Of a stretch of DNA of 64,000 nucleotides, positions 34,497 through 43,723 are shown piece after piece; the stretch's first letter is position 1, and every line of letters begins with the position of its first letter. The notes below the pieces were generated by a model. The model did not search any database. It was not told the DNA's origin and saw only the letters and a program-made list of their open reading frames with translations. The stretch is from CAZDKK01 sp964506245 (GTDB taxonomy: Bacteria > Eisenbacteria > RBG-16-71-46 > CAIMUX01 > WJJG01). A program made the translations under genes and the position numbers. The stretch is taken from assembly GCA_964506245.1 (NCBI GenBank), contig CAZDKK010000005.1:62001-126000 (forward strand), read 5' to 3'.

Positions 34497-36749
34497 CTAT
34501 CGCAAAATCACCAACTGGCTGGTCGCAGCTCCCCCTGCCGTCGAGACCCGAACCAGATAGATCCCCGCGGCAACTGCGCGGCCATCCTCATCCCGTCCGT
34601 CCCAGGGGAGATCGTGAATGCCCGTGCTGAAGAAATCCTCGGATAGCCTGCGAACACGGCGACCGGCAGGATCATGGACACTTGCCTGAACCCAATCGTT
34701 CTTGCGTGTCTCAAAGTAGATGCGTGTCTGGGAGAAGGACGGATTCGGATAGATCCTCAGCGACACCGCCGACGCCATCCGACGATCCTCTCCAATACCC
34801 GCGGCGTCGCACTGCGTCGGCAGAACCTGGAGACCGGGCTCCCTATCCGCGACGTAGACATGGGTGTTCCAGATGGCAATGCCATACGAGTCCCCCGGCG
34901 TGTCCACGCCGCCCACGAACTGGGGGCTAGCCGGATCCGTGATGTCGATCACCTCGAGACCGAAGCCGCCGTCCGCGACGTAGGCATACGTGCCCGAAAC
35001 CGCCACGCCTACGGCACATCCTGGTGTATCGATGCTGCCCGCGATCTGCGGGTCCTCGGGATGCGTGATGTCGATCACGTGGAGGCCGGATCCCCAGTCT
35101 GCAACATAGGCGTGGGCGCCTGAGACGACCACGCTGTAGGCCCAGTCAGGTGTGTCCACGCTGCCCACGATTGAGGGGCTCTCGGGATCCGAGACGTCGA
35201 TTACCCGGAGACCGGACAACCCGTCCGCGACATAAGCGTAGCTGCCTGATAGAGCCACGCCCAAGGCACAACCCGTGTACACAGCCCCGACGATCGCGAG
35301 GTTCTGGGGATTCGCGACGTCGATCACAAGGAGATCTTCAAAGTCAGCAACGTAGGCATAGGTGCCCGCCGCCGCGACGCTCTGTGCGGCGCCCGGCGTG
35401 TCCGCGCTGCCCATGATCTGGGGGCTCTGGGGATTCGTCACATCGATCACCTGCAGACCGGCACCGCCGTCCGCTACGTAGGCGTACGTGCCCGAAACGG
35501 CCACGCCAAGGGCATCCCCCGGCGTGTCCACACTGCCCACGATCTGGGGGCTCTGGGGATTCGTCACATCGATCACCTGCAGACCGGCACCGCCGTCCGC
35601 TACGTAGGCGTGCGTCCCCGAGATGACCACACCACGGGCCTCTCCCGGCGTATCCACGCTGCCCGCCGGCAGCGGGCTTTGGGGACTCTCGATATCCAGG
35701 ATCCCGAAATGGCCCCTCTCAGAGAATAGCTCCCAAGCCCCGATACAAGCGAGCGGACCCGAGAGGGCCAGGCAGAGCACCATCTCCGGCCCCCCGGCGC
35801 TGCCCACGATTCGAGGACGCTGAGGATTCGTGATGTCGATGACCTGGAAACCGCCATGCTGGTCCGCGACATAGGCGTGGGTGCCCGAGACCGACACGTC
35901 CCGGGCAAACCCTGGCGTGTCTACGCTGCCCACGATCTGCGGGCTTGCGGGATCCGCAACGTCGATCACCTGAAGACCGGAACCCTCATCCGCGACGTAG
36001 GCATAGTTGCCCGAGAGGGCCGCCCTCCAGGCATAGCCCGGTGTGTCCACGCTTCCCGCAATCCAGGGATGCTCAGGATCCGAGATGTCAATCACCTGCA
36101 GTCCGGAAGACCTGTCTGCGACGTAGGCATGACTGCCCGAGATCGTCACGCGCCAGGCACCTCCAGGCGTGTCCACGCTGCCCACGACCTGCGGGTTCGC
36201 GGGATCCGCGATGTCGATCACCTGGAGACCGGAGCCCCAGTCCGCGACGTAGGCGTGAGTGCCCGATACAGCAACGCCGCAGGCTTGGCCTGGCGTATCC
36301 ACGCTGCCCACGACCTGCAGATTCGCCGGATCCGTGACGTCGATCACCTGGAGACCGGATTCACCATCGGCGACGTAGGCGTGGTTGCCCGAGACTGCCA
36401 CACCGTCGACCTCACCCAGCGTCTCCAGGCTGCTCACCAGCAGTGGACTTTGGGGGTTCGTGATGTCCATCACTTGCACGGAGCCGGCCGCGAGGTAGGC
36501 ATAATCACCCGAAACGGCCACATCCCAGACTGCGCCCACCGTGGGCGTGATGCCCAGCCAATGCAGGTACTTTCCATAGTCGATGCAGCCAGCGCCCGCC
36601 CAGCCAGCCGAGGCCAGGATGGCGAATACGACCAAAGCCGCCCCGAACGCAGCCGTCTTGCACACCCCCGGTGATCGATGCCAAGCCAATCCAAGTAACG
36701 AAACGTGCCAGGATGTGGCGATCTGAGAGATGGCTTCGTTTCGAATCAT
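34497..36749 (-). CDS. Secreted LVIVD-repeat beta-propeller protein with FlgD-like tail (copy 1)
   Basis: A 750-residue protein. The N-terminal region is long before the hydrophobic signal (about 32-52). The mature part starts CIDYGKYLHWLG, a start shared with the paralogue at 43724. About fourteen repeats of roughly 42 residues follow, each with a VAVSGTYAYVAD strand, a GLQVIDVTDP strand and a SPQIVGSVDTPG turn: LVIVD repeats forming one or two propellers. The last 85 residues form a FlgD-type tail: RIYPNPSFSQTRIYF, VQASVHDPAGRRV and GIYLVRVS. The ATG at 36749 was chosen because GGGAGGTCG lies just upstream. Two repeat units are identical at DNA level over 71 bases. Surface display is inferred; the ligand is unknown. 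Confidence 0.9.
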   Translation of the reverse strand: MIRNEAISQIATSWHVSLLGLAWHRSPGVCKTAAFGAALVVFAILASAGWAGAGCIDYGKYLHWLGITPTVGAVWDVAVSGDYAYLAAGSVQVMDITNPQSPLLVSSLETLGEVDGVAVSGNHAYVADGESGLQVIDVTDPANLQVVGSVDTPGQACGVAVSGTHAYVADWGSGLQVIDIADPANPQVVGSVDTPGGAWRVTISGSHAYVADRSSGLQVIDISDPEHPWIAGSVDTPGYAWRAALSGNYAYVADEGSGLQVIDVADPASPQIVGSVDTPGFARDVSVSGTHAYVADQHGGFQVIDITNPQRPRIVGSAGGPEMVLCLALSGPLACIGAWELFSERGHFGILDIESPQSPLPAGSVDTPGEARGVVISGTHAYVADGGAGLQVIDVTNPQSPQIVGSVDTPGDALGVAVSGTYAYVADGGAGLQVIDVTNPQSPQIMGSADTPGAAQSVAAAGTYAYVADFEDLLVIDVANPQNLAIVGAVYTGCALGVALSGSYAYVADGLSGLRVIDVSDPESPSIVGSVDTPDWAYSVVVSGAHAYVADWGSGLHVIDITHPEDPQIAGSIDTPGCAVGVAVSGTYAYVADGGFGLEVIDITDPASPQFVGGVDTPGDSYGIAIWNTHVYVADREPGLQVLPTQCDAAGIGEDRRMASAVSLRIYPNPSFSQTRIYFETRKNDWVQASVHDPAGRRVRRLSEDFFSTGIHDLPWDGRDEDGRAVAAGIYLVRVSTAGGAATSQLVILR
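35415..35611. repeat. 71-bp perfect direct repeat inside the LVIVD gene
   Basis: Bases 35415-35485 and 35541-35611 are identical over 71 positions and 126 bases (42 codons, one propeller unit) apart. The other units are diverged, so this pair reflects a recent unit duplication or gene conversion. Confidence 0.92.
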
Positions 36750-37219
36750 TGTGACGACCTCCCGCCCAGTCTGTGGGCCCGGCAAACCGAGCCGAACGCG
36801 GATCTTGAACATTGTGTCTACATTCCACCGACGGCCCCGCCCACTTCTCTCATGTCTTCAGGGCAGGCACGGAGGGAGAACGCGGTGCCGTCACCGCCAA
36901 TCCCGCTCGCTGCACAGGCGCTTGCCCGGTGGGTCCGGAGAGCGACCCCCAACCGACGTGCGATGCGTGTGCCCGCGCGTCGCGCATCGAATCCGCCGGG
37001 ACACCGGCGGATGACAGACCGTTCTTGACATCGCTCGGCGGGATCGAAGAGGACTTCCCGCCCGAGCTCTTCAAGCGTCCGTACCGGGGGTTGTGGAACA
37101 TTCGAACGCCCTTCTGGCCGTTCGGATCGTCCGGCGAGATCTGTCGACCACGTTCGCGGATTCACGACCCGACCCTCCGTATCCGGCGGGTCTCGGCGGC
37201 CCGCCCTCGCCATGGACGT
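36750..37219. other. Region between the LVIVD gene and duplication copy B
   Basis: About 470 bases without a recognised gene. An ATG at 37213 (minus strand) with GGGAGGAC upstream is the duplicated leader and start of the lectin-fold gene. Here it opens onto an unrelated Arg-rich frame running to 36818 (131 codons), which I cannot match to any family. It is more likely a scar than a gene. Confidence 0.5.
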
Positions 37220-37777
37220 CCTCCCTTTGCTTAAGGCGTATTTCCCGGTCGAAACCTGCAACGCAGCGCCGGCCGACCCGATGCCCCCCGGGCCAGCGAC
37301 CGACATGATCATGGGCGACACCCGCAGAGAGGAACGGCGGTGCCAACAGGCGCGCTGAGATCCCCCCTGCCGGGTCCTACTTGAGGCCCCGGACCATCCA
37401 CAACTGGCCGAGCTCCCGCGAGTACGAGTAGGCGTAGCTGAGACCGTCCGGGGTGATGGCGGGCCAATGGCACTGCACGCCGGCGGGGTCAGGCATGTCG
37501 AGCACCTTCCACGGTCTCCTTTCCCCCGTGTCACGGTCCACCAGCATGACGCTCAAACGCGTACCCCATCTCGCGACGTAGAGGAACTTGCTGTCGGCGG
37601 TCCACTGACAAACGCGTTCGTCCGGCGCGATGTCGCCCACGATTCTGGGTGCACCGCCAGCGGGGGAGAAGAGACAGAGTTTCTGGTCTCCAGAGGTTGC
37701 CGCGATGAAGCGCCCATCGGGCGAGGGGTTGGGGGAAGTGAATCCCTCAGGCGAGATCGGACGCGGAAGACCGCCCT
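37220..37777. repeat. Segmental duplication, copy B (full length)
   Basis: The counterpart of 33972-34355. It covers the 157 bases downstream of the kinase gene and the last 400 bases of its coding sequence. Because it keeps the 174 bases missing from copy A and belongs to an intact gene, it is the source copy. Confidence 0.92.
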
Positions 37778-40181
37778 TCACGTCCTGTTGATAGATCCTC
37801 CATGAATGGCCCGCCTCCTGTCCGCTGAAGACGATGTTCTCTCCATCCGGAAGCCACTTCGGGAACCCGGCGAAGGTCTCGAGTCCCCCTGGGGGGAGCG
37901 CGAGGGAATCACCGGCCCCGGTCGGCAGGAGCATCAATCGGTGCGGTGATCCGTTGGAGACAGCCAGGACCCACTTGCCGTCCGGAGAGAATGCGCCGGC
38001 CACGCCATCTGCGAGCTTGACAGGAGGCGAGCCGTCCATGCCTCGCGTCCAAATGGCGCACGGCAGCCCTCCTCCGAGCCCTTGCTGCTCATAGAGAAGC
38101 AGCTGATGATCCCGGGAGATGTCCTTGACGAGGGAGACATCCAGCCACCGCAGCTCACGCTCCTCGTCCTGGGGGGATGGGCGGCCGCGGGTCCCGAATA
38201 CCCGACTCATGGGCCCCAGCATCACGCTCCCGTCATGGGCGATGTCATACAGCCGCACGCCCGCGGGGAATCTCTGGATGACACGTTGCCGGCCATCCGC
38301 ACGCACAGCCCGGAGCTCGGTCTCGACCGAGTCACACGCCGTGAACCATGCCTCTCGCCCGTCTGGGGACCAGGCGACGCCCAAGGCTGCATTCCACTCA
38401 GGGGTCCGCGCGCGGACGCGGCCGTCCATATCCACGATCAAGATGCTCCCAGCCGGGCTGTGTGGAAACGGCCCCTCCACGAAGGCGAGCCACTTCCCGG
38501 ATGGAGCGACGGACACGGAGCGGATGCACGCATCCGTCTCGTAGAGCACGTGTCCCGGAGGCATCTCCAATCGCGTCCTGCCCGAAGGGCCGCCCACCTG
38601 ATGCGAAACAGCAAGCGTCTTATCGTCGGCAGACCAATCCGCCGAGTGAACATTGTCGAGGATGTGGCGCGGCACGCCCCCCGCGATGGGAATCTCCGCG
38701 AGGGTGCCCAAGACCGCTCGATTCACACCGTAGGCATCCCCGAGCAATACGGCCATCCGCCCGGTCTTCGAGACGGAGAGGAGATTCGTGGAGGGCAGCC
38801 CGAGGGAGTGGGGAGCCGGAGAAGCTGGCCGTGTCTCGAAGATCTCCACGGGGCGTCCCTCCCATTGCGCTGCGTAGAACACGACCCTGCCTTGGTCATA
38901 GAACTGCGCATTCAGGACGCAGCCGTTTTCTGCGGTGAGGGGCCGCCAGGTCAGAAGCGAATCCCTACCGCGGAGCATCGCTTCCCTGATGCTGCCAATC
39001 GCGAAGCCCAGCGCGGCCAGGACGACCGCTGCGATCGCCATGGCAATGAGCAAGTGCCTCCGCTTCGCCCGGGCTGCGGCCGCTGCGGCCACGGACAGAG
39101 GCGCGGCCCCCGCTGCGCCGCTCAGGCCCGCAAACGCAAACGCCAGATCCCGCGCCGACTGAAACCGCGCCTCCGGAGTCTTCTCCAAACAATGACGCAC
39201 GATTGCCTCGAGGCCCGCAGGCATCGCGCGCCCAGCCGCCGACAGCGGAGCCGGCTCCTCGTTCAAGACCGCGTCTAGCGTCTCAACAAGCGAGTCCTTC
39301 TGGAACGTCCGCTGCCCGGTCAGCATCTCGTGGAGCGTCGCACCCAGAGCAAAGAGATCCGACCGGTGATCCGCAGGCTCGCCCCGCACCTGCTCCGGAG
39401 ACATGTAACCGGAGGTCCCGATGATCGCCCCGGTTCTGGTCAAGGAATCTGCGCTGCCCTTGGGAGCGCCTGGAACGAGACGGTCGGGATGCACCAGCTT
39501 CGCCACCCCGAAGTCCAGGACCTTCACCCTCCCGTCTTTCGTCAGAAACAGATTCTCCGGCTTGATGTCCCGGTGGATGATCCCCTTCTCGTGCGCCGCC
39601 GCCAGCCCCCACGCGGCCTGCACCGCATAGTCAACTGCATTGCGAATCGGCAAGGGACCCTGACTCAGTCGCTCCCGCAAGGACTCCCCCTCCAGCAGCT
39701 CCATCACCACGAACGGGGAGCCCTCGTGCACGCCAATGTCGTGGATGGCGACGATGTTCGGATGGTCGAGCAGCCCCGCGGCGCGCGCCTCCCGCTCGAA
39801 ACGTTGGATGCGTTCAGGATCGTGCGATACCCCCGGCGAGATGACCTTGAATGCAACATCCCGACCCAGCTGCAGATCCCGCGCCCGGTAGACCTGACCC
39901 ATACCGCCCTCGCCGATCAGGGCGATGATCTGGTAGCGGGAGATCGTCTGACCGATCAACCGGACCGGCGGCGAACTAGCATCCAGGAACCGTGCAAGCA
40001 CCGCGTCCGGCCTCAGGATCCCGTGTGTTTCGTGGCCATGGGCCAGGATGGCCTCGGCTTCCCGCCGCAGCTCTGGGGCATCCTTGCAGGCATCGTCGAG
40101 GAACGCGCGCCGCTGCTCCTCGGGGAGATCACGAGCCTTGAGGAGCAGCTCCTTCAGACGTGCAAACCGGTCAGGTTCCAT
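37377..40181 (-). CDS. Ser/Thr protein kinase with C-terminal TolB/PD40-like beta-propeller
   Basis: A 934-residue membrane protein. The N-terminal 70 residues form the helical segment common in this kinase group (ERRAFLDDAC-like). The kinase domain (about 82-350) is complete: IGEGGMGQVYRA (89-100), Lys112, HRDIKPEN (203-210), DFG (223-225) and SGYMSPEQ. A membrane span at about 390-412 leads to a propeller of WD40-like/TolB repeats (about 425-930; SPDGREAWF, FSPDGKWVLAVSN, SPDGRFIAATS). The propeller would sense a ligand outside the inner membrane. It is divergent from an ECF sigma factor gene, a pairing common in Acidobacteria, Planctomycetes and related groups. Its tail is duplicated at 34129. 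Confidence 0.92.
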   Translation of the reverse strand: MEPDRFARLKELLLKARDLPEEQRRAFLDDACKDAPELRREAEAILAHGHETHGILRPDAVLARFLDASSPPVRLIGQTISRYQIIALIGEGGMGQVYRARDLQLGRDVAFKVISPGVSHDPERIQRFEREARAAGLLDHPNIVAIHDIGVHEGSPFVVMELLEGESLRERLSQGPLPIRNAVDYAVQAAWGLAAAHEKGIIHRDIKPENLFLTKDGRVKVLDFGVAKLVHPDRLVPGAPKGSADSLTRTGAIIGTSGYMSPEQVRGEPADHRSDLFALGATLHEMLTGQRTFQKDSLVETLDAVLNEEPAPLSAAGRAMPAGLEAIVRHCLEKTPEARFQSARDLAFAFAGLSGAAGAAPLSVAAAAAARAKRRHLLIAMAIAAVVLAALGFAIGSIREAMLRGRDSLLTWRPLTAENGCVLNAQFYDQGRVVFYAAQWEGRPVEIFETRPASPAPHSLGLPSTNLLSVSKTGRMAVLLGDAYGVNRAVLGTLAEIPIAGGVPRHILDNVHSADWSADDKTLAVSHQVGGPSGRTRLEMPPGHVLYETDACIRSVSVAPSGKWLAFVEGPFPHSPAGSILIVDMDGRVRARTPEWNAALGVAWSPDGREAWFTACDSVETELRAVRADGRQRVIQRFPAGVRLYDIAHDGSVMLGPMSRVFGTRGRPSPQDEERELRWLDVSLVKDISRDHQLLLYEQQGLGGGLPCAIWTRGMDGSPPVKLADGVAGAFSPDGKWVLAVSNGSPHRLMLLPTGAGDSLALPPGGLETFAGFPKWLPDGENIVFSGQEAGHSWRIYQQDVKGGLPRPISPEGFTSPNPSPDGRFIAATSGDQKLCLFSPAGGAPRIVGDIAPDERVCQWTADSKFLYVARWGTRLSVMLVDRDTGERRPWKVLDMPDPAGVQCHWPAITPDGLSYAYSYSRELGQLWMVRGLK

Positions 40182-40497
40182 GCCAAGGCTCCCGGGGAAG
40201 GCCTGCTCGGTGCTGCAGTCTTCCCCTCCGTTCGGCTACGCCTCGCGGGGTCTGCAGTCCTTCGGATCACACGCGCTGAGTCCCCCGACGTCCCGTCGAG
40301 GCTAACGTGGAATAAGGATAGAACGGGCGAGTATTCCGCTGCAATCACGACGGTCGGTCGCCGACCGGACGGGGCGCCGGCGCCCCGCATCGGCTGCTCC
40401 CGAGGGAAGCCCTGTTTCTCCTTGCAGCCGGGGGACAGCTCCACTTACTTTGACGACGAGCTGTTCTGCTGGTGTCCAGTGCGAGAGACGCCCAGGG
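40182..40497. other. Divergent regulatory region between kinase and sigma-factor genes
   Basis: 316 bases with no gene. It contains the paired dyads at 40351-40386 and a TTGACG at 40450 without a matching -10 box. Both flanking genes would be read from here. Confidence 0.6.
40351..40386. promoter_or_regulatory. Twin dyad-symmetry elements in the kinase/ECF divergent region
   Basis: CGGTCGG-TCG-CCGACCG (40351-40367) is followed three bases later by a perfect 16-bp palindrome, GGGGCGCCGGCGCCCC (40371-40386). Two adjacent dyads midway between divergent regulatory genes suggest operators or paired hairpins. The protein that would bind is unknown. Confidence 0.45.
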
Positions 40498-41106
40498 ATG
40501 AACCGATCAGCGCGAGGAGAGATCACGCAGATCCTGCTGGGTCTCAGGCGTGAAGACCTCGATCAGGCCAAGACAGTCGATCGGCTCTTCGAGGCTGTCT
40601 ACGATGAGCTGCGGCGTCTGGCAGCCAGCTGTCTGCGGGGCGAGCGCCGCGGTCACACGCTCCAACCCACCGCACTGGTGCACGAGACCTACCTGCGACT
40701 GGTGGATGACAGCCGGGTCGATTGGGAAAAGAGAGCACAGTTCTTGGGGATCGCAGCCTCCGCCATGCGGCGGGTGTTGGTTGATTACGCGCGGCGACGG
40801 GCTGCCGTCAAGCGGGGAGGAGACTGGCGACGCGTGACTTTCGATGACCAGATTGGCATGCCGGCCCCCGAAATGGAGCTCTTGGATCTGGATCGAGTGT
40901 TGACGCAACTTGCCACGATGGATGCGCGGCTGTCGCGCGTCGTCGAGCTTCGAGTTTTCTCTGGTATGACGATGAAAGAGATCGCGCGCGTCCTCGGAGT
41001 CTCGGAGCGCACGGCGTACGACGACTGGGCTGTTGCCAAGATGTGGCTGACCCGCGAGCTGTCGCGAGGGACAACGGAAGATGGCCGATCCGGTGGCTCC
41101 CTGTGA
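40498..41106 (+). CDS. ECF-type RNA polymerase sigma factor (kinase-associated group)
   Basis: A 202-residue sigma-70-family factor with region 2 (YDELRRLAASCLRGERRGHTL then ALVHETYLRLVD, about 30-75), a linker, and a region 4 helix-turn-helix (MTMKEIARVLGVSERTAYDD, about 158-180). The HTLQPTALVHE segment places it in the ECF group often encoded beside Pkn-type kinases, where phosphorylation rather than an anti-sigma factor is thought to control activity. No anti-sigma gene is nearby, which agrees with that. It is divergent from the kinase gene. A CAGGG lies very close to the ATG; the ribosome site is weak. Confidence 0.88.
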   Translation: MNRSARGEITQILLGLRREDLDQAKTVDRLFEAVYDELRRLAASCLRGERRGHTLQPTALVHETYLRLVDDSRVDWEKRAQFLGIAASAMRRVLVDYARRRAAVKRGGDWRRVTFDDQIGMPAPEMELLDLDRVLTQLATMDARLSRVVELRVFSGMTMKEIARVLGVSERTAYDDWAVAKMWLTRELSRGTTEDGRSGGSL

Positions 41107-41240
41107 TTGTCCATCCCGAAAACCTCATCGATGGGGGCGCCCAATCCTCAATTCCGTCTCCGCAGCCTCACAATCGCGCGGCGTCTGTCGCTCGACCTCT
41201 ATTGTCGCCATGCTGGCAGCGGGCTCACAGCCGAAACTGC

Positions 41241-42344
41241 ATGAGTCGGGTGGCCTGGGCGCGGCTGAGCCACGGTCCGAAGACGAATCACGGGGACCGA
41301 GACGGCGTCTACCTGTACGACGCCGACAACCATGCCCTGGACCAGGTGCTGGACGGAGATCACCGCTCCGAGGTCATGATGGCGCGCCCGCCCCGCCCGG
41401 GGGAGCCGGGCCAGCCCGGCGGCGCTGACGGTCCGCCTCCCCCGCCGTACCCCGCCCCGTCCAACCCGCCCGTCCAGATCATCCTGGTCTCCGACTCCTC
41501 GCGCTTCAAGATGGGGCCGCAGGAATTGCGGTACGAGTGGGGGGCGATCGACGCGGGGATCGTCTCGCAGAACATCTCGCTCTTCTGTGCCGCCACGGGG
41601 ATCAAGACCAGGCCTCCCGCCTCCATGGACAAGGACAACGGCGATGGCTGGATGTTCGACCTGTTCGTTCCGAGCGACGTGACGCCGGCAGCCCGTTTCG
41701 AGGCGGGCCTCCTGAGCGGCGTCACGACTTTGACCATGAACGGACTCCGAGTAGTCTCGAGCGGAGGGGACACTGCCATCGAGCCCACTGCGGCCGAGCC
41801 CACGCTCGAACCCGTCGAGTTGAAGGCCATCCCCTACTATGCCTGGAACAACCGGGGCAAGGCCAACATGCTCGTGTGGGTGAGCACGGCGAAGGAGAAT
41901 GTGTTCACCAAGGCCGGCTGGGGCCTGGAGATGGAAGTGACCGCTTCCTCTTCCCTCGAATGGGTGTGGGGCCTGAACACGGGCTTCGACCCCCGCAGTT
42001 CCACCGACATCGACAAGAGCTACTACTACTTCTGGCAGGCCGAGCAGCCCCAGCAGTGGGTGCAGTACGACTTCGAGTCACCGGTCACGCTGTCGCGGTC
42101 GGAGGTCTACTGGCTGCAGCTCGACCGCTACGACGGCAACTACCGCGTACCCGCCGCCTGGGATCTGATGATTCAGGACGCCGGCAAGTGCTGCGTTCCC
42201 GTCGTGACGTCCGACCCGTACGGGCTCGCCCTCGACCGGTACAGCGTCGTGAGTTTCGCGCCGGTCCGGACTTCAGCGATCCGCATGAACGTGAAGCTCC
42301 AGCCGGAGAATTCGGCGGGAATCCTCGCGTGGAAGGTCTTCTGA
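41241..42344 (+). pseudogene. Chimeric remnant: nitroreductase N-part joined to a GH127 C-part
   Basis: An open frame of 367 codons made of two unrelated halves. The first (about 1-130) resembles the middle of SagB-type/exported nitroreductases: GPKTNHGDRDGVYLYDADNH, GDHRSE and DAGIVSQNISLFCAATG. The second (about 145-367) resembles the C-terminal third of GH127 beta-L-arabinofuranosidases: AGLLSGVTTL, KAIPYYAWNNRG and the carbohydrate-binding-like QWVQYDFESPVTLSRSEVYW, ending AGILAWKVF. Neither half has its catalytic core: there is no full FMN fold and no GH127 barrel. There is no ribosome site or signal peptide. An in-frame fusion of two eroded genes is the simplest reading. Expression is possible but unproven. 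Confidence 0.7.
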
Positions 42345-42488
42345 TACCCCGCCGCCCGCAGCAGCGCAGACGCCCGCGGCACCGGCGCGCGCGGTGCCGG
42401 TGTTCAAGGAACCGCACGCCGTGGAACCGGGTATCTCACCTCAGATGCCTCCGGATGTGCCCGTGACCATAGGAGAACAGGTGACTCC

Positions 42489-42899
42489 ATGACGACACTG
42501 CAATCGACCTCGCGGATGCTGGCCGTCTGCGCGGTCGCGGGTTTCTCGCTGAGCTGTGCCGGGGAGTCCGACGGCCCCACCCGCGTCCATCCGAACATTT
42601 CCCCGACCCTCCAAGCGCTCCCCGACACGTGCTGCGCCATCGGCGACACGCTTTGCCTGCAGGCCCATGTCACGGATGAGGACCAGAATGCTGTGACCTT
42701 CCGCCTCACGGTCGTGCTGAGGGGGTCGGACCTCATTCACTTCCATCGTCCCGATGCCTGCCTCGACGAGACGTCCGGGCTGTTCCAGTTCCTGCCCAAG
42801 GCCGAGGATCACCCCCGGCGCGAGTTCATCATCGCCGTCGAGGACACCCATGGCGGCACGGATTCGTGCCGATTCGGCGTGGACGTGCCCTGCCCTTGA
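42489..42899 (+). CDS. Small lipoprotein with a putative Ig-like domain
   Basis: A 136-residue protein with a lipoprotein signal ending SLSC (Cys23). The mature part shows the PDTCCAIGDTLCLQAHVTDE pattern of Ig or cadherin-like beta domains found in secreted proteins (compare A-x-GDTL-x-F-x-V-x-A-x-D), and three to four further Cys that may pair. I do not recognise a specific family. AGGTG lies just ahead of the ATG at 42489. It is isolated between the chimeric remnant and the TIGR04076-like gene. Confidence 0.7.
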   Translation: MTTLQSTSRMLAVCAVAGFSLSCAGESDGPTRVHPNISPTLQALPDTCCAIGDTLCLQAHVTDEDQNAVTFRLTVVLRGSDLIHFHRPDACLDETSGLFQFLPKAEDHPRREFIIAVEDTHGGTDSCRFGVDVPCP

Positions 42900-43031
42900 A
42901 CGCCCATGGCTCTCCCGGAACCGATGCGGCGCATGGGGGGGGCAGGGCGGAGTCTGTCCGCTGAGCGAGATCCGGAGCGTCGCGGCGGGGTCGCCGAGAG
43001 ACGAAACAAGCCGCGACGGCGTCCGTCGACA

Positions 43032-43316
43032 TCACTTCCGCACGAGTCTCTGTAGCGTCAAGGTCACGAGGTTGTGGCTGTCAGGGCACTGCACCTCGAT
43101 CGTGTCGCCCTGCCACCAAGGGAGACTCCCACCGAACTGAAAGGTGGAGAGACTGGGGAAGATCGCGTGGTAGAAGAACCCGCACAGCCCAGCGGGATCA
43201 TGGCAACTGATCTCGAACGTGTCACCCTTCCGATGCCCGGCATTGCAGGTGCCCTTCACGTCCTTGACCGTAGCGATGATTCGCTGACCTACGCCCGGAT
43301 CGCGTGCCATGGCCAT
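43032..43316 (-). CDS. TIGR04076-family small protein
   Basis: A 94-residue cytoplasmic protein with the family's features: VKDVKGTCNAGHRKGDTFEI, then GLCGFFYHAIFP, then QFGGSLPWWQGDTIEVQCPD. Four Cys and conserved His suggest a metal site or disulphides. The function of the family is not established. AAGGGGG lies just before the ATG. Confidence 0.8.
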   Translation of the reverse strand: MAMARDPGVGQRIIATVKDVKGTCNAGHRKGDTFEISCHDPAGLCGFFYHAIFPSLSTFQFGGSLPWWQGDTIEVQCPDSHNLVTLTLQRLVRK

Positions 43317-43470
43317 CGTCCCCCTTCTCAGCCGTTCCCTGGCAGGCTCTCGAGTGCCCCCAGATGAGCAGGCATCGATGCGACTCGGACCCTACAACCG
43401 GTTCCCATCCTGGGAAAGTGCGAATCTTGTACCGCGGCGATGGAATACGATCGGCAGTGCAAGCATGACA

Positions 43471-43617
43471 CCCCAGCTTGGCGGCGAGCTCCTCTGCAAT
43501 CCGGTCCTCGCCCCATTCGGGATGGTTGCTGGAGATGCGCCGGATGAAGGTGATGTGCTCCTGCGCGATGCAGGGTCTTCCGAGCGGCTGACTTCTTGAC
43601 TTGCGACGCCAGAGCAT
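43471..43617 (-). mobile_element. Fragment of an integrase-core (DDE) transposase
   Basis: On the minus strand a 49-codon stretch reads LWRRKSRSQPLGRPCI, then FIRRISSNHPEWGEDRIAEE and LAAKLG. This is the helical region before the catalytic core of IS3-like integrase transposases (GRPRI-x-x-E, LIRRIS-x-x-NP-x-WG-x-x-RI). Both sides are lost. Confidence 0.7.
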
Positions 43618-43673
43618 CCGGAACCCCTATCGGTGCCAGCCGATCACGGCTATGCATCCGGGCGCATTGGCTC

Positions 43674-43679
43674 TATACT
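43674..43679 (+). promoter_or_regulatory. Putative -10 box (TATACT) for LVIVD protein 2
   Basis: TATACT lies 44 bases before the ATG. The -35 region is not recognisable. Confidence 0.35.
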
Positions 43680-43723
43680 GTGGATGGTGCCAGGGCGTCG
43701 TCCAACGTGAGGAGGCACCTGTC

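Larger units (their letters stand above)
43317..43723. other. Gap with a transposase remnant and the LVIVD-2 leader
   Basis: About 400 bases. The middle holds a decayed transposase piece on the minus strand (43471-43617). The right end holds a TATACT box and the GAGGAGG ribosome site of the second LVIVD gene. Confidence 0.6.

Noticed and set aside
36750..36812. Upstream start (36812) for the first LVIVD gene
   Set aside because: The ATG at 36749 has GGGAGGTCG at good spacing; the upstream ATG has no ribosome site and lengthens the region before the signal segment.
36818..37213. Arg-rich frame with a good ribosome site next to duplication copy B
   Set aside because: The ribosome site and ATG are duplicated from the lectin-fold gene; the downstream sequence matches nothing and looks like a scar, so it is described as intergenic.
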